Source of the DNA: Pseudomonas sp. PB101
GTDB lineage: Bacteria; Pseudomonadota; Gammaproteobacteria; Pseudomonadales; Pseudomonadaceae
Reading direction: 5' to 3'
DNA: 64,000 nucleotides
Assembly (NCBI RefSeq): GCF_009764265.1
Contig: NZ_RWIR01000055.1
Span: 124,001 to 188,000 of the forward strand
This document shows positions 33,661 through 41,472 of the stretch, piece by piece. The notes beneath the pieces are model-generated. The model worked only from the letters and a program-made list of their open reading frames with translations, was not told the origin of the DNA and did not search any database. A program made the position numbers and the translations under genes. Within the stretch, counting starts at the first letter, position 1. Every line of letters begins with the position of its first letter.

Positions 33661-33932
33661 GCTGCGGCGTCCTTGTGCGTAATGGAGATGTTCAGTTTTT
33701 TGGCGATCCACTCGACACCTTCTTCCTTCACCATCACTACGGCGTAATGGCGAAAACGGTTGGTGTTTCCGATCTGGACGCTGCGCGGATCCGAGAACAG
33801 ATAACCCCGGTCGCGGTGATGGCTGGCCAAGTCGCCGTCAATGGTCAGGATGCGCAGTTCTCGCAACCTGGTGCGGAAGGCGCGAGGCTTGAGGCCGAGC
33901 ACGGCGGCCGTTTGATCCAGGGTGCGATTCAT
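33657..33932 (-). CDS. KilAC-like phage antirepressor-type protein
   Basis: 91 aa. MNRTLDQTAAVLGLKPRAFR is a helix-turn-helix-like start; SHHRDRGYLFSDPRSVQIG and GVEWIAKKLN match the KilAC/ANT C-terminal domain of phage antirepressors. The usual N-terminal Bro or AntA domain is missing, so this is a stand-alone KilAC unit. It could modulate CI or another regulator; this is inference from the family. Confidence 0.65.
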   Translation of the reverse strand: MNRTLDQTAAVLGLKPRAFRTRLRELRILTIDGDLASHHRDRGYLFSDPRSVQIGNTNRFRHYAVVMVKEEGVEWIAKKLNISITHKDAAA

Positions 33933-33942
33933 GGCGCGGTCC

Positions 33943-34317
33943 TCAGGCTGCGAGCAATTTTCGAACGTTGTTCAGCAGAGCGTCTGACTCGGCCAGCATC
34001 TGCTGTATTTGCGCTGCGCTACCGGGTTGCACTGGTGGCGGCGAAGGTTCTGCCGACTCAATACGGCCGTTCGCGATGTCCTGGATGAAATCCCGCAGGT
34101 GCAGATGATTGGCGCGATCTGAACGCTTGAGGGTCAGCTCGCCGGTGTTGCCACCCAAGTCCACGCTGATGACTGCGCTGCAATCAGTGAGCTCCACTTC
34201 AAAACTTGCATGGATGGTTTGCTCTGGTCGTTGAAGAGGGCATACGGCTGCGCCGCCAACCTGGAGCATGTAATGCAGCAGCTCTTGTTTTGCGAGTGGG
34301 ATGAGGTAGTTGTTCAT
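33943..34317 (-). CDS. Hypothetical phage protein
   Basis: 124 aa with no recognised domain. The N-terminal 85 residues are predicted beta-rich (HASFEVELTDCSAVISVDLG); a Pro-rich linker (EPSPPPVQPG) separates a short C-terminal helix (IQQMLAESDALLNNVRKLLA). It overlaps the first gene of the leftward operon by four bases. Confidence 0.55.
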   Translation of the reverse strand: MNNYLIPLAKQELLHYMLQVGGAAVCPLQRPEQTIHASFEVELTDCSAVISVDLGGNTGELTLKRSDRANHLHLRDFIQDIANGRIESAEPSPPPVQPGSAAQIQQMLAESDALLNNVRKLLAA

Positions 34318-34517
34318 GCTGCATCCCCTCCGAACGGCAATGAGCTTTCAACGGCAGCAGTGCCGGTAGGCTCGGCGGCCGCGGTGCGACCTGTAGAGGT
34401 TGTAATTACTAGCAGGCCTGTTTGGCGCTGGATGGCTTCGACGGCAGCCCGGCTACTGCAGGCAGACGGATGTAGATAGACGGGGCAGCGCGTGCTGCTG
34501 TGCTGTGTGGTTTGCAT
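34314..34517 (-). CDS. Small hypothetical protein, first gene of the leftward operon
   Basis: 67 aa from ATG 34517, beginning MQTTQHSSTRCPVYLHPSAC. No domain is recognised. A longer frame goes up to 34583, but that part covers the operator-like repeats, so the shorter start is chosen. It stands 40-80 bases after two copies of the presumed CI operator, so the whole operon 34517-31928 is probably repressed in the lysogen. Confidence 0.5.
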   Translation of the reverse strand: MQTTQHSSTRCPVYLHPSACSSRAAVEAIQRQTGLLVITTSTGRTAAAEPTGTAAVESSLPFGGDAA

Positions 34518-34557
34518 TGCTCGTACTCTTTGGTGAGAGGTAGATACGAGTGCAAAA

Positions 34558-34596
34558 TTAGCAATGGCTAAATAAACATGCAATAGCAGATGCTAA
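34558..34596. promoter_or_regulatory. CI-type operators of the leftward operon
   Basis: TTAGCAATGGCTAA (34558-34571) differs by one base from the perfect palindrome TTAGCAATTGCTAA found upstream of cro, and ATAGCAGATGCTAA (34583-34596) is a weaker copy. They lie just upstream of the first leftward gene, where a repressor would block its promoter. Confidence 0.65.
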
Positions 34597-34612
34597 TTTA
34601 GTTTTTCGATGT

Positions 34613-34640
34613 GCAAAAAAAACCCGCACTTGGCGGGTTA
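34613..34640 (-). terminator. Terminator of the cI gene
   Basis: A 7-bp stem (AACCCGC at 34621-34627 with GCGGGTT at 34633-34639) is flanked on the left by an A run. Read on the minus strand it is a stem followed by U8, 18 bases after the cI stop. Confidence 0.85.
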
Positions 34641-34656
34641 TTTGAGGGGCGAACGA

Positions 34657-35403
34657 TTACAGCAGTACGGAATACCAGAAGACTTTGCCTATCACGATGA
34701 TTTCGTTTTTGAGCAGTTCGGTTGCACTGTACTCTTCGTCTGGATGCTCTTCCCGGTTATAGCTACGCATCCTGATGCCTCCACCAGGTAGCCGGTACAG
34801 CGTTTTCACTCGCAGCTGACCTCCGTGATTCAGCGCGTACATTTTTCCATCGGTGATGGTTGTACAGCCCTGGTCAACACCTACGGTGCTTCCGTGGGGA
34901 AGAACGGGTTCCATGCTGTTGCCATTAACAGTTACGCAGACCGCTTCGTTCGCCTGGACGCTTTGCCGCCTTAGGGTCATTTTTCCAAAGCGAAGTTTTT
35001 GCTTGTGTGACTGATGTACTGCGGTTCGGCCGCTCCCAGCGGATAGTTCAACTTCCTTAAGAAACGGCACGTAGACCTCGTCATCATCCAAGGGGGTATC
35101 GTCGTCCCATACATCAATGGGGCCGAGATACTCGGCATTGCTTGGGACGACTTCATTCTCTGGCGTTTGCGGCGCTCTCGATGTAGGGGCGCGCATCGAG
35201 CCGGACGGCGTTGTTAGCGTGCCCTCGGCAAGACCAATTTTCGCTTCAAGATTCGCAGCCGCTTTCTCGCCAAGCGATCTATGCCCGTTGAGCAATTGCG
35301 ACAGGTATGAGGCGTCTAGGTTGTATTGGTCGGCGAACTCTTTCTGGGTTTTTTCGCCCATCAAGTCACGCAGCACCTGAACTCGCATTTTCTTTATATC
35401 CAT
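34657..35403 (-). CDS. cI: CI-type phage repressor (HTH plus S24 peptidase)
   Basis: 248 aa. The N-terminal helix-turn-helix (about 17-45) includes TQKEFADQYNLDASYLSQLL. An acidic linker leads to a LexA/S24 autopeptidase domain with Ser163 (NGNSMEP) and Lys200 (LRVKTL). The Ala122-Gly123 bond in VELSAGSGR is the expected cleavage site. RecA-assisted self-cleavage after DNA damage would therefore induce the prophage. It is divergent from cro, and similar operators lie on both sides of the gene. Confidence 0.92.
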   Translation of the reverse strand: MDIKKMRVQVLRDLMGEKTQKEFADQYNLDASYLSQLLNGHRSLGEKAAANLEAKIGLAEGTLTTPSGSMRAPTSRAPQTPENEVVPSNAEYLGPIDVWDDDTPLDDDEVYVPFLKEVELSAGSGRTAVHQSHKQKLRFGKMTLRRQSVQANEAVCVTVNGNSMEPVLPHGSTVGVDQGCTTITDGKMYALNHGGQLRVKTLYRLPGGGIRMRSYNREEHPDEEYSATELLKNEIIVIGKVFWYSVLL

Positions 35404-35423
35404 TCCTCAATCATCGCTTTCCG

Positions 35424-35477
35424 TTAGCAAACAGTAAATTACGGTTTGCTATTGCTGAAAACATTAGCAATTGCTAA
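35424..35477. promoter_or_regulatory. cI/cro operator region
   Basis: A perfect 14-bp palindrome TTAGCAATTGCTAA lies at 35464-35477. Half sites TTAGCAA (35424-35430) and TTTGCTA (35445-35451) lie between it and cI. This is the position expected for the repressor operators of the divergent cI and cro promoters. Confidence 0.75.
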
Positions 35478-35502
35478 TCTCGGCATTCAGAAGGAGGTGC
35501 AT

Positions 35503-35730
35503 ATGACCTTGCACGAGTATTTGAAGAGTCTTGATAAAGCCGCGCTGGATGCATTCGCAGGCCGTTGCGGCACGTCAGTTGGCCAGTTGAAGCAGGTCGC
35601 TTACGGCAACCGTCGTGCTGGCGCTGCTTTGGCGGTCGGTATCGAGCGAGAGTCGGCGGGTTCAGTCACTTGCGAGCAACTCCGTGCAGACATTGACTGG
35701 GCTTACCTTCGCGGTTCCAAAGCTGCTTAA
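35503..35730 (+). CDS. cro: Cro-like (YdaS-type) regulator
   Basis: 75 aa, starting at ATG 35503 with a near-perfect AAGGAGGTG before it. TLHEYLKSLDKAALDAFAGR, GTSVGQLKQVAYGNRRAG and AALAVGIERES fit the YdaS/Cro helix-turn-helix family. It is the first rightward early gene and probably competes with CI for the operators upstream. The longer frame beginning at 35446 runs through the operator and is unlikely. Confidence 0.85.
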   Translation: MTLHEYLKSLDKAALDAFAGRCGTSVGQLKQVAYGNRRAGAALAVGIERESAGSVTCEQLRADIDWAYLRGSKAA

Positions 35731-35738
35731 AAAGTGCC

Positions 35739-35773
35739 GGGCTGGGGCCTCTCACCAAAGAATCCCCCAGCCC
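35739..35773. terminator. Inverted repeat after cro
   Basis: A 9-bp stem GGGCTGGGG (35739-35747) pairs with CCCCAGCCC (35765-35773) around a 17-base loop. There is no T run. It may be an attenuator or Rho-dependent site between cro and the CII-like gene. Confidence 0.35.
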
Positions 35774-35869
35774 AGCTACGACGATACACAGCACATGCAC
35801 ATCGGTCGTGGTCGTAGGATAGGGGCTGCCCTGGACTATGGCTAGACCGTAAACAGGGGATTTACGGTT

Positions 35870-36358
35870 ATGAGTCGCACAGATCTTTTGCCGGACGCAG
35901 GTCCGGTCCTTCCTTTGCGCCAGGCGATTTATCGCGCTGGTCGTGACTACAAGGGTGGAATTACCGCCCTTGCCTTTGACATGGTATTGGATAACGACAC
36001 CCTTCAGAAGAAACTCAAACTTGATGAAGAGCGCCGTTGGCTGAATCCGGATGAACTCGAGGAGTTGATCAGGCTGACTGCCGACTCGCGTTTGCTCGAT
36101 GCACTGATGCGTCCTACAGGCGCCGTCTGGTACCGCCCAGTACCGGTACCGGCGACACGCGATGCACTTAAGGCCGTTGGAAAGTTGCTCGGTGAAACCG
36201 GTGAGCTGGTCGCGTCGATGCATGATGGAGCTGCCGACAACGTCTGGGAGTTGCACGAAGTTTTGGATCTGGAAAAACAGGGCATGGATGTAATTCGCGA
36301 AGTTCTAGGCATCATGGCGGGTGCTCGGCTAGCGATGGAGGATCGGGTCAATGGATGA
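35870..36358 (+). CDS. CII-family phage regulatory protein (CP76-type)
   Basis: 162 aa. LPLRQAIYRAGRDYKGGITA is the characteristic start of the phage regulatory CII family (PF06892), followed by a helix-turn-helix-like part (NDTLQKKLKLDEERRWLNPD) and a helical C-terminus. Such proteins control early lysogeny decisions in Pseudomonas prophages. The gene overlaps the next by eight bases and opens the replication operon. Confidence 0.8.
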   Translation: MSRTDLLPDAGPVLPLRQAIYRAGRDYKGGITALAFDMVLDNDTLQKKLKLDEERRWLNPDELEELIRLTADSRLLDALMRPTGAVWYRPVPVPATRDALKAVGKLLGETGELVASMHDGAADNVWELHEVLDLEKQGMDVIREVLGIMAGARLAMEDRVNG

Positions 36359-36554
36359 CATCGATCGCGCGAACGACCAGGCGCAATACCTGCTCGATGT
36401 AGCCCTTCATAGCAACCGTCGTGTGCCTTCGAATTGCGTCAGTGCGCAGTTCTGTGAGGATTGTGATGAAGCTATCCCGTTGCTTCGACAGCAGATAATT
36501 GAGGGGTGTGAAACCTGCGTCCATTGCCAGGGGTTGCGGGAGGCTCGGCGATGA
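36351..36554 (+). CDS. TraR/DksA-type zinc finger protein
   Basis: 67 aa. The C-terminal half has a four-cysteine finger, CEDCDEAIP ... CETCVHCQGL, matching the TraR/DksA C4 zinc finger of small phage proteins. Such proteins bind RNA polymerase through its secondary channel and alter promoter choice. The gene overlaps both neighbours (8 and 4 bases), so it is co-translated with the primase gene. Confidence 0.75.
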   Translation: MDDIDRANDQAQYLLDVALHSNRRVPSNCVSAQFCEDCDEAIPLLRQQIIEGCETCVHCQGLREARR

Positions 36555-39247
36555 CTGAACTGGCCAAAGGAATAGCCACCGCCACATGGGCAAAACGTTA
36601 CATCAACACTTTCGATCTCGTCCTGGTATCAATCGAGCCAGGTGAAAAAGCCCCAAAGGGCTTGGGGTGGAACAAACCGGGTGGCTACATCACCGATGCC
36701 GATAGCGCTGAAGCTTTCTGGCAACGAAACCCTAATCACAACCTCGGCGTCGTACTTGGGCCGAGCCGGGTCTGTTCGCTGGACGTCGACGACGTTCAGT
36801 GGACGCGGCATGTGATGTATGAGCTGCTGGGTGTCGATCTGGATGCCATGGCTTTGGTGTACCCGACCATTGTGGGGAACCCTGCGCGTTTCCGGGTGCT
36901 GTTTAAGCTGCCGGAAGGCATTGAGCTGACCCGGCATTCTCTCTCGTGGCCGAATGAAAAAGACCCTGACGGTTCGATCCACAAAGGCTTGATGGATAAA
37001 GCCAAGGCTGCGAAAGAGCAGGGCGATGGCGTCGGGGAGGTTGCGGCGCGCACGGAGGCCGAAGAGTACAAACGCTTCACGGTGTTCGAACTGCGTGCTG
37101 GCCTGGTACAGGACGTGTTCCCGCCTTCGATTCATCCGGGTACCGGCAAGCCTTACACCTGGAGAACCCCGCCCAGCGCTGCGGACGGATTGCCAACGCT
37201 GACCGATGAGTTGCTTTCTGTCTGGCAAAACTGGGACTTCTTTAAGCGTGATGCCGAAGCAGTATGCCCTTGGGCGATCAAGCCGACCACGCCACCGGCG
37301 AAAGTTGCCAAGCGTCCAGCAGCTACGGTGGGTCAACGCCCGTCGGTAATTGATGAGTTCAACCGCTGCCACGACATCGAGGAGCTGCTGCGTAGCCACG
37401 GATACATCAAACGAGGCAGCAAGTGGCTTTACCCGCAGAGCAGCACCGGGCTGCCCGGCGTGACCATAAGTGAGGGCAAAGCCTATTCGCACCACGGTGC
37501 CGATCCGCTTGCTAACGGGCATCAGAATGACGCCTTCGAGGTGTTCTGTTTGCTCGAGCACGGCGGGGACCAGTCGAAGGCGGTGAAGGACGCTGCTCAC
37601 ATGATGGGTATGCAGCATTCCTCGCGCCCTGATCCGCGTGACCTTCCCCCGACCCCATCTGGTGACAAGTGCGAGCCGCGCCCCGGCGCCGACGACGTCA
37701 GCGAGGCCGCTACGGCTCCTGACGGGGGCGCGGGGGAGTCGCTGACGCTTGACCAGTTATTGCGTCGTTTTGCGCTGGTCGAGGGCACAACGCAAGTATG
37801 GGACTGCGATCAGTCGCGGGTGATGAAGAAGGCCGCATTTGAAGCACGGGTGGGCAAACCGCTCGCCAAGGCGTGGCTGGATGACACGGGCAAACGGTTG
37901 ATTGCGGATGATCACGTCCGCGACATCGAGCAAGCGCGGCGCATGGCGGGCAAGAAGGGTGGTGCGTTCGGCATGCCGCCGACTGACCGATACGTGTACA
38001 TCGATGGCACCAAGGATGTCTGGGATCGTGAGAAAAAGCGTCGTATCGCCGAGGGCGCGGTGAAGATGGCGCTGGGTGACACGTATCCACTCTGGCTGAA
38101 CAGCAGTGAACGGCGCACCGTGGATGTCGAACATATCGTGTTTGATCCGACCATGAGCAAGGATCCAGCGGTGTACATCAACACCTTTGATGGCCTGCCG
38201 CTCGAACCGGTCAGGGATGACGAAGCCTGCGCCAACCTGCGCTGGCTTATTTCGTTTTTGTGCAACCACGATGAAGCTGCGGCTCAATGGCTGACCCGCT
38301 GGTTGGCGTACCCGTTGCAGCACTTGGGCGCCAAGATGGACACCGCCGTGCTGATGCACTCGATCATGGAGGGCTCTGGCAAAAGCCTGCTGTTCGCGGA
38401 TGCACTGGGCATGTTGTACGGCCAGTACGCGGCCACGGTCGGTCAGACGCAACTGGAGAGCAACTTCAACGCCTGGCAAAGCCGCAAATTGTGGTCGGTG
38501 TTTGAAGAGGTGGTAAGTCGCGATCAACGATACAACCAGGTGGGCAAGATCAAGCACTTGATCACTGGCAAGACGGTACGTATGGAATCGAAGTTCATCA
38601 ATGGGTGGGAGGAGGCCAACCATATGAACGCGGTATTCCTGAGCAACGAGATCTTGCCATGGCCGATCAGCGACAGTGACCGGCGGATGCTGGTGATGTG
38701 GCCCATGGAAACCTTGCCGGTCGAGCGGCAAAAGGCGATCGGGAGGGAGCTGGAACAGGGTGGTGTTGCGGCGCTGTACGGTTGGTTGTTGTCAGTCGAT
38801 CTGGGCGACTTCAACCAGCGAACGCGACCGCCATCTACGGATGCCCGGGAGCGCCTGGTGGCCTTGAGTCGAGCCGGTTGGCAGACATTCTTGCATCTGT
38901 GGCAGACGAGTGAGCTTGGCAATGGTTTATGGGGGCCATGCTTGTCGACGGATTTGTATGCGCTGTTCTTGGAGTGGTGCCAACGAAACAAAGAACATAC
39001 GATGAGCCAGACGAAATTCTCCCTGTTTATCAGTTCGGCGGTGGAGAAGACCAGGTCCATCCCGTGGACTGAAGGTAGCAATCGTCGTTTCGGGGCTTTC
39101 TTCGTTCCCGATCATCCTGACGCTTCCCTGCTCCCATCATTGAAGGCGGCCGAGCTGGGGAGCACGGTGTCGTTCTGGCGTGCTAAGGCAAAGCTTGCGG
39201 GTTGGAATGTGGACGGCTGGGATCACCTCAAGGGGATCGCAGCATGA
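36551..39247 (+). CDS. Phage primase-polymerase / D5-like helicase fusion
   Basis: 898 aa from ATG 36551, which overlaps the previous stop. The N-terminal 220 residues form a prim-pol-like domain with LGVVLGPSRVCSLDVDDV. The C-terminal part is a DUF5906-type SF3 helicase: Walker A MEGSGKSLLF (about 604-613), then WSVFEEVVSRDQRYN and NAVFLSNEILPWPISDSDRR (sensor). It primes and unwinds phage DNA. The repeats immediately downstream are the likely site of action. It takes the place of separate O/P-type genes. Confidence 0.88.
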   Translation: MTELAKGIATATWAKRYINTFDLVLVSIEPGEKAPKGLGWNKPGGYITDADSAEAFWQRNPNHNLGVVLGPSRVCSLDVDDVQWTRHVMYELLGVDLDAMALVYPTIVGNPARFRVLFKLPEGIELTRHSLSWPNEKDPDGSIHKGLMDKAKAAKEQGDGVGEVAARTEAEEYKRFTVFELRAGLVQDVFPPSIHPGTGKPYTWRTPPSAADGLPTLTDELLSVWQNWDFFKRDAEAVCPWAIKPTTPPAKVAKRPAATVGQRPSVIDEFNRCHDIEELLRSHGYIKRGSKWLYPQSSTGLPGVTISEGKAYSHHGADPLANGHQNDAFEVFCLLEHGGDQSKAVKDAAHMMGMQHSSRPDPRDLPPTPSGDKCEPRPGADDVSEAATAPDGGAGESLTLDQLLRRFALVEGTTQVWDCDQSRVMKKAAFEARVGKPLAKAWLDDTGKRLIADDHVRDIEQARRMAGKKGGAFGMPPTDRYVYIDGTKDVWDREKKRRIAEGAVKMALGDTYPLWLNSSERRTVDVEHIVFDPTMSKDPAVYINTFDGLPLEPVRDDEACANLRWLISFLCNHDEAAAQWLTRWLAYPLQHLGAKMDTAVLMHSIMEGSGKSLLFADALGMLYGQYAATVGQTQLESNFNAWQSRKLWSVFEEVVSRDQRYNQVGKIKHLITGKTVRMESKFINGWEEANHMNAVFLSNEILPWPISDSDRRMLVMWPMETLPVERQKAIGRELEQGGVAALYGWLLSVDLGDFNQRTRPPSTDARERLVALSRAGWQTFLHLWQTSELGNGLWGPCLSTDLYALFLEWCQRNKEHTMSQTKFSLFISSAVEKTRSIPWTEGSNRRFGAFFVPDHPDASLLPSLKAAELGSTVSFWRAKAKLAGWNVDGWDHLKGIAA

Positions 39248-39261
39248 ATTCCTCAAGCATT

Positions 39262-39561
39262 GTGTTGGGTGTGTTGGGTGTGTGTCGGGTTACTTTCGGC
39301 AACTCAACACAGGTTCGAGCCAGCGAATTCAAGGGTTATAGAGATGTGTGTTTGGTGTGTTGGGTTTACGCCCGCGCGTGCGCGCGCGCATGCATTTTTT
39401 ACTCTCTCGGTTGCCCTTGCGGCAATAGAAAAAAACTCCATGCGAGGACAGAAAAACCCAACCAACCCAACACACTCAACACAAAACATCTCAAGGTATT
39501 GATTTATAAATTTTTTATTTGTGTCGGGTTTGTGTTGGGTTCGGTGTTTTCTGTGTTGGGT
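39262..39561. other. Candidate phage replication origin (iterons plus AT-rich box)
   Basis: The 9-mer GTGTTGGGT occurs five times (39262, 39271, 39357, 39532 and 39553) and once in reverse (ACCCAACAC at 39465). Variant GTGTCGGGT is at 39282 and 39521. An AT-rich stretch (39498-39520) lies between the clusters, and a 22-bp alternating purine-pyrimidine GC tract at 39373-39394. This resembles an iteron origin, directly after the primase-helicase. A frame of 114 codons (39244-39588, ATGA overlap with the primase) runs through it, but its Val/Leu/Cys-rich translation simply mirrors the repeat and I do not call it a gene. Confidence 0.6.
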
Positions 39562-39584
39562 TCGGTTTTTCGGGGGAAAGGACG

Positions 39585-40070
39585 ATGATCGGGGAAGTTG
39601 AAGAATTGATGCAGCATTGGGGGGCTCAGCACGGCCAGGTTGGCGACGGTGGTGGTTTGGGCAGTCCGATGGCGACGATCATGCAGTATGGCGGTTGCGC
39701 TCCCCGTGGTACTCCAGGTTCTCGAGATCTGATGATGTCGGCTGGTGGTATGGACCATGCCAGCTCCGAGGTCGCCGCTGCTGTGGCACAGCTCGAACGG
39801 CAATCGAAGAAGGGTGCCCAGCTGGCTTTGTTAGCTCGCAATCGCTACCTGGCCCAACCTCCCATGACTGTTCGTGAGCAGCTTCGGTTGTTGCAACTCG
39901 CCGAGGATGCTGACCGGACCTACAGAAACTGGGTGCATCGTTTGCACCAGCAGGTGTTGTTGATACTGACCCTGCGCAGCGCAACAACACGTGGACTTGA
40001 CCGCCGCAGTGGTACGGTGGAAACCAATTACACACGTGCATCAATGAGCAAGCGTATAAGCGCGTTCTGA
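39585..40070 (+). CDS. Hypothetical phage protein, possible late-gene regulator
   Basis: 161 aa from ATG 39585, preceded by GGGGAAAGG. The start IGEVEELMQHWGAQHGQVGD and the helical centre (TVREQLRLLQLAEDADRTYR) recall small Q-like antitermination or sigma-like proteins found at this position in Pseudomonas prophages. The similarity is too weak to name a family. It is the last gene of typical base composition before the AT-rich Septu-like cassette. Confidence 0.5.
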   Translation: MIGEVEELMQHWGAQHGQVGDGGGLGSPMATIMQYGGCAPRGTPGSRDLMMSAGGMDHASSEVAAAVAQLERQSKKGAQLALLARNRYLAQPPMTVREQLRLLQLAEDADRTYRNWVHRLHQQVLLILTLRSATTRGLDRRSGTVETNYTRASMSKRISAF

Positions 40071-40218
40071 CCGGGACTTCGTATGCTGGAGGCAATCACG
40101 AGAGAGTGATCAGCCTCTCGCACTGGACAGCTGTCCTTCAGACTATTAGCTTGCAAGCTGCGTACGTTTTTTCTATGTGGTCTGATCTTTAGTCGTCATT
40201 AATAATGGAGTGGTAACT

Positions 40219-41472
40219 TTGCAAAATTCATATATTGAAAGCCTTCACGTAATGAATGTGAGGCAGTTTGGTGAGTTGAATGTGAAGTTCAATGACGGAT
40301 TTAATTTTATATCTGGTCCGAATGGGTGTGGGAAAACATCTATTCTTGCGTGTATTTCCCATTGCTTTAGCCCAAATAATTTTGAATACTCTCGTTTCAA
40401 GGGGGATGCTGAATTTTGGACCGATTTTACCTCCGGGCATGAAAAGTTTAGAGTTGGATTTTCTGTCGGTGCTTTTCAAGGAGAAGTATATAGATCCTCG
40501 GCATTGAGAGGTTGGAATCCGCCACCTTCAGGCGATGGTAGGAAATCACTGGAGGTTCATAATTATAGAGAACGGTCCTCGAATTTTTGCCCGCTGTTCT
40601 TGGGTGCGAACCGGAGTATAAAATACAAACAGATATCCGGCATGCAGCGCGAGCCGGAAATGGCCCAGAAATTAGATGCGTATTCTAAAAGCAGTACTAG
40701 GTCTCTTCATGGTGAGCATCAGCAAGATATTAAGCAGTGGTTTGTTAATCGCTACTTCATGATCGAAAAAGAGTGGGCGACTGAAGAGCGGACAAACTGG
40801 GAGCATATGGTGAGCAGTTTGCCAAAACTTGGTCCCTTCGATAGTAAGTTCTCATACGTAAAAATCGGGAAAGATATGGAGCCGATTTTCTCGATTTATG
40901 GAGAGGAATGTTATTTGGAGGAACTGTCCTCAGGTTTTCAGGCTGTACTTTCTATCATAGCCAGTATTTTTGAGTGGGTAGAAGGTAGTAGGCCAGATGG
41001 CGAGCGCCAGGTTGCTATAGCTTCGGGGACAGTACTAATAGATGAATTAGATCTTCATCTTCATCCTGAATGGCAGTTTACTTTGAGAGATGGGTTGAAA
41101 AGTATATTTCCTAACATGCAATTCATTGTAACCACGCACTCTCCTCACTTGTTAGCGTCTGCGCAGCAGGGAGAGGTTATTGTGATGCCAAAAATATCAG
41201 GTAGAGAGAGCTATAATCTAGAAGCCTCCTCAAAAGCTTTTTCTGGTTGGAATACGGATCAAATATTATCTGAGGTGATGGGGGTTGAAAGTCTTGAGAA
41301 TAAGCTATATGAACGGTTAATATCAAAGGCGTTTGATCTTGTAGAGGTTGGTGCGATACAAGAATTAGAAGTTGTTGTGGATGAACTTATGAGCGTCTCC
41401 CATCCCAGTGATGCAATAGTTACTGTGTTGCAAGCAAAATTAGCAGCATTGGTGGCGATGAATAATGATTAA
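40219..41472 (+). CDS. Septu-like ATPase (PtuA-type)
   Basis: 417 aa from TTG 40219, which has GGAG at the right distance (40207-40210); a GTG at 40210 is in frame but lacks a separate ribosome site. Walker A is GPNGCGKT (33-40) after SLHVMNVRQFGELNVKF, Walker B is VLIDELDLHLHPEWQ (about 272-286), and VTTHSPHLLAS follows. This is the AAA_21/SMC-like ATPase type used in Septu. The gene is AT-rich (visibly unlike its neighbours) and overlaps the HNH gene by 8 bases. It probably senses phage infection and controls the nuclease partner. Confidence 0.75.
   Translation: MQNSYIESLHVMNVRQFGELNVKFNDGFNFISGPNGCGKTSILACISHCFSPNNFEYSRFKGDAEFWTDFTSGHEKFRVGFSVGAFQGEVYRSSALRGWNPPPSGDGRKSLEVHNYRERSSNFCPLFLGANRSIKYKQISGMQREPEMAQKLDAYSKSSTRSLHGEHQQDIKQWFVNRYFMIEKEWATEERTNWEHMVSSLPKLGPFDSKFSYVKIGKDMEPIFSIYGEECYLEELSSGFQAVLSIIASIFEWVEGSRPDGERQVAIASGTVLIDELDLHLHPEWQFTLRDGLKSIFPNMQFIVTTHSPHLLASAQQGEVIVMPKISGRESYNLEASSKAFSGWNTDQILSEVMGVESLENKLYERLISKAFDLVEVGAIQELEVVVDELMSVSHPSDAIVTVLQAKLAALVAMNND

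Noticed and set aside
39244..39588. Frame of 114 codons between primase and the next gene, with ATGA overlap
   Set aside because: Its composition follows the GTGTTGGGT repeats and the CG tract, giving an implausible Val/Leu/Cys-rich protein; the DNA reads better as an origin.
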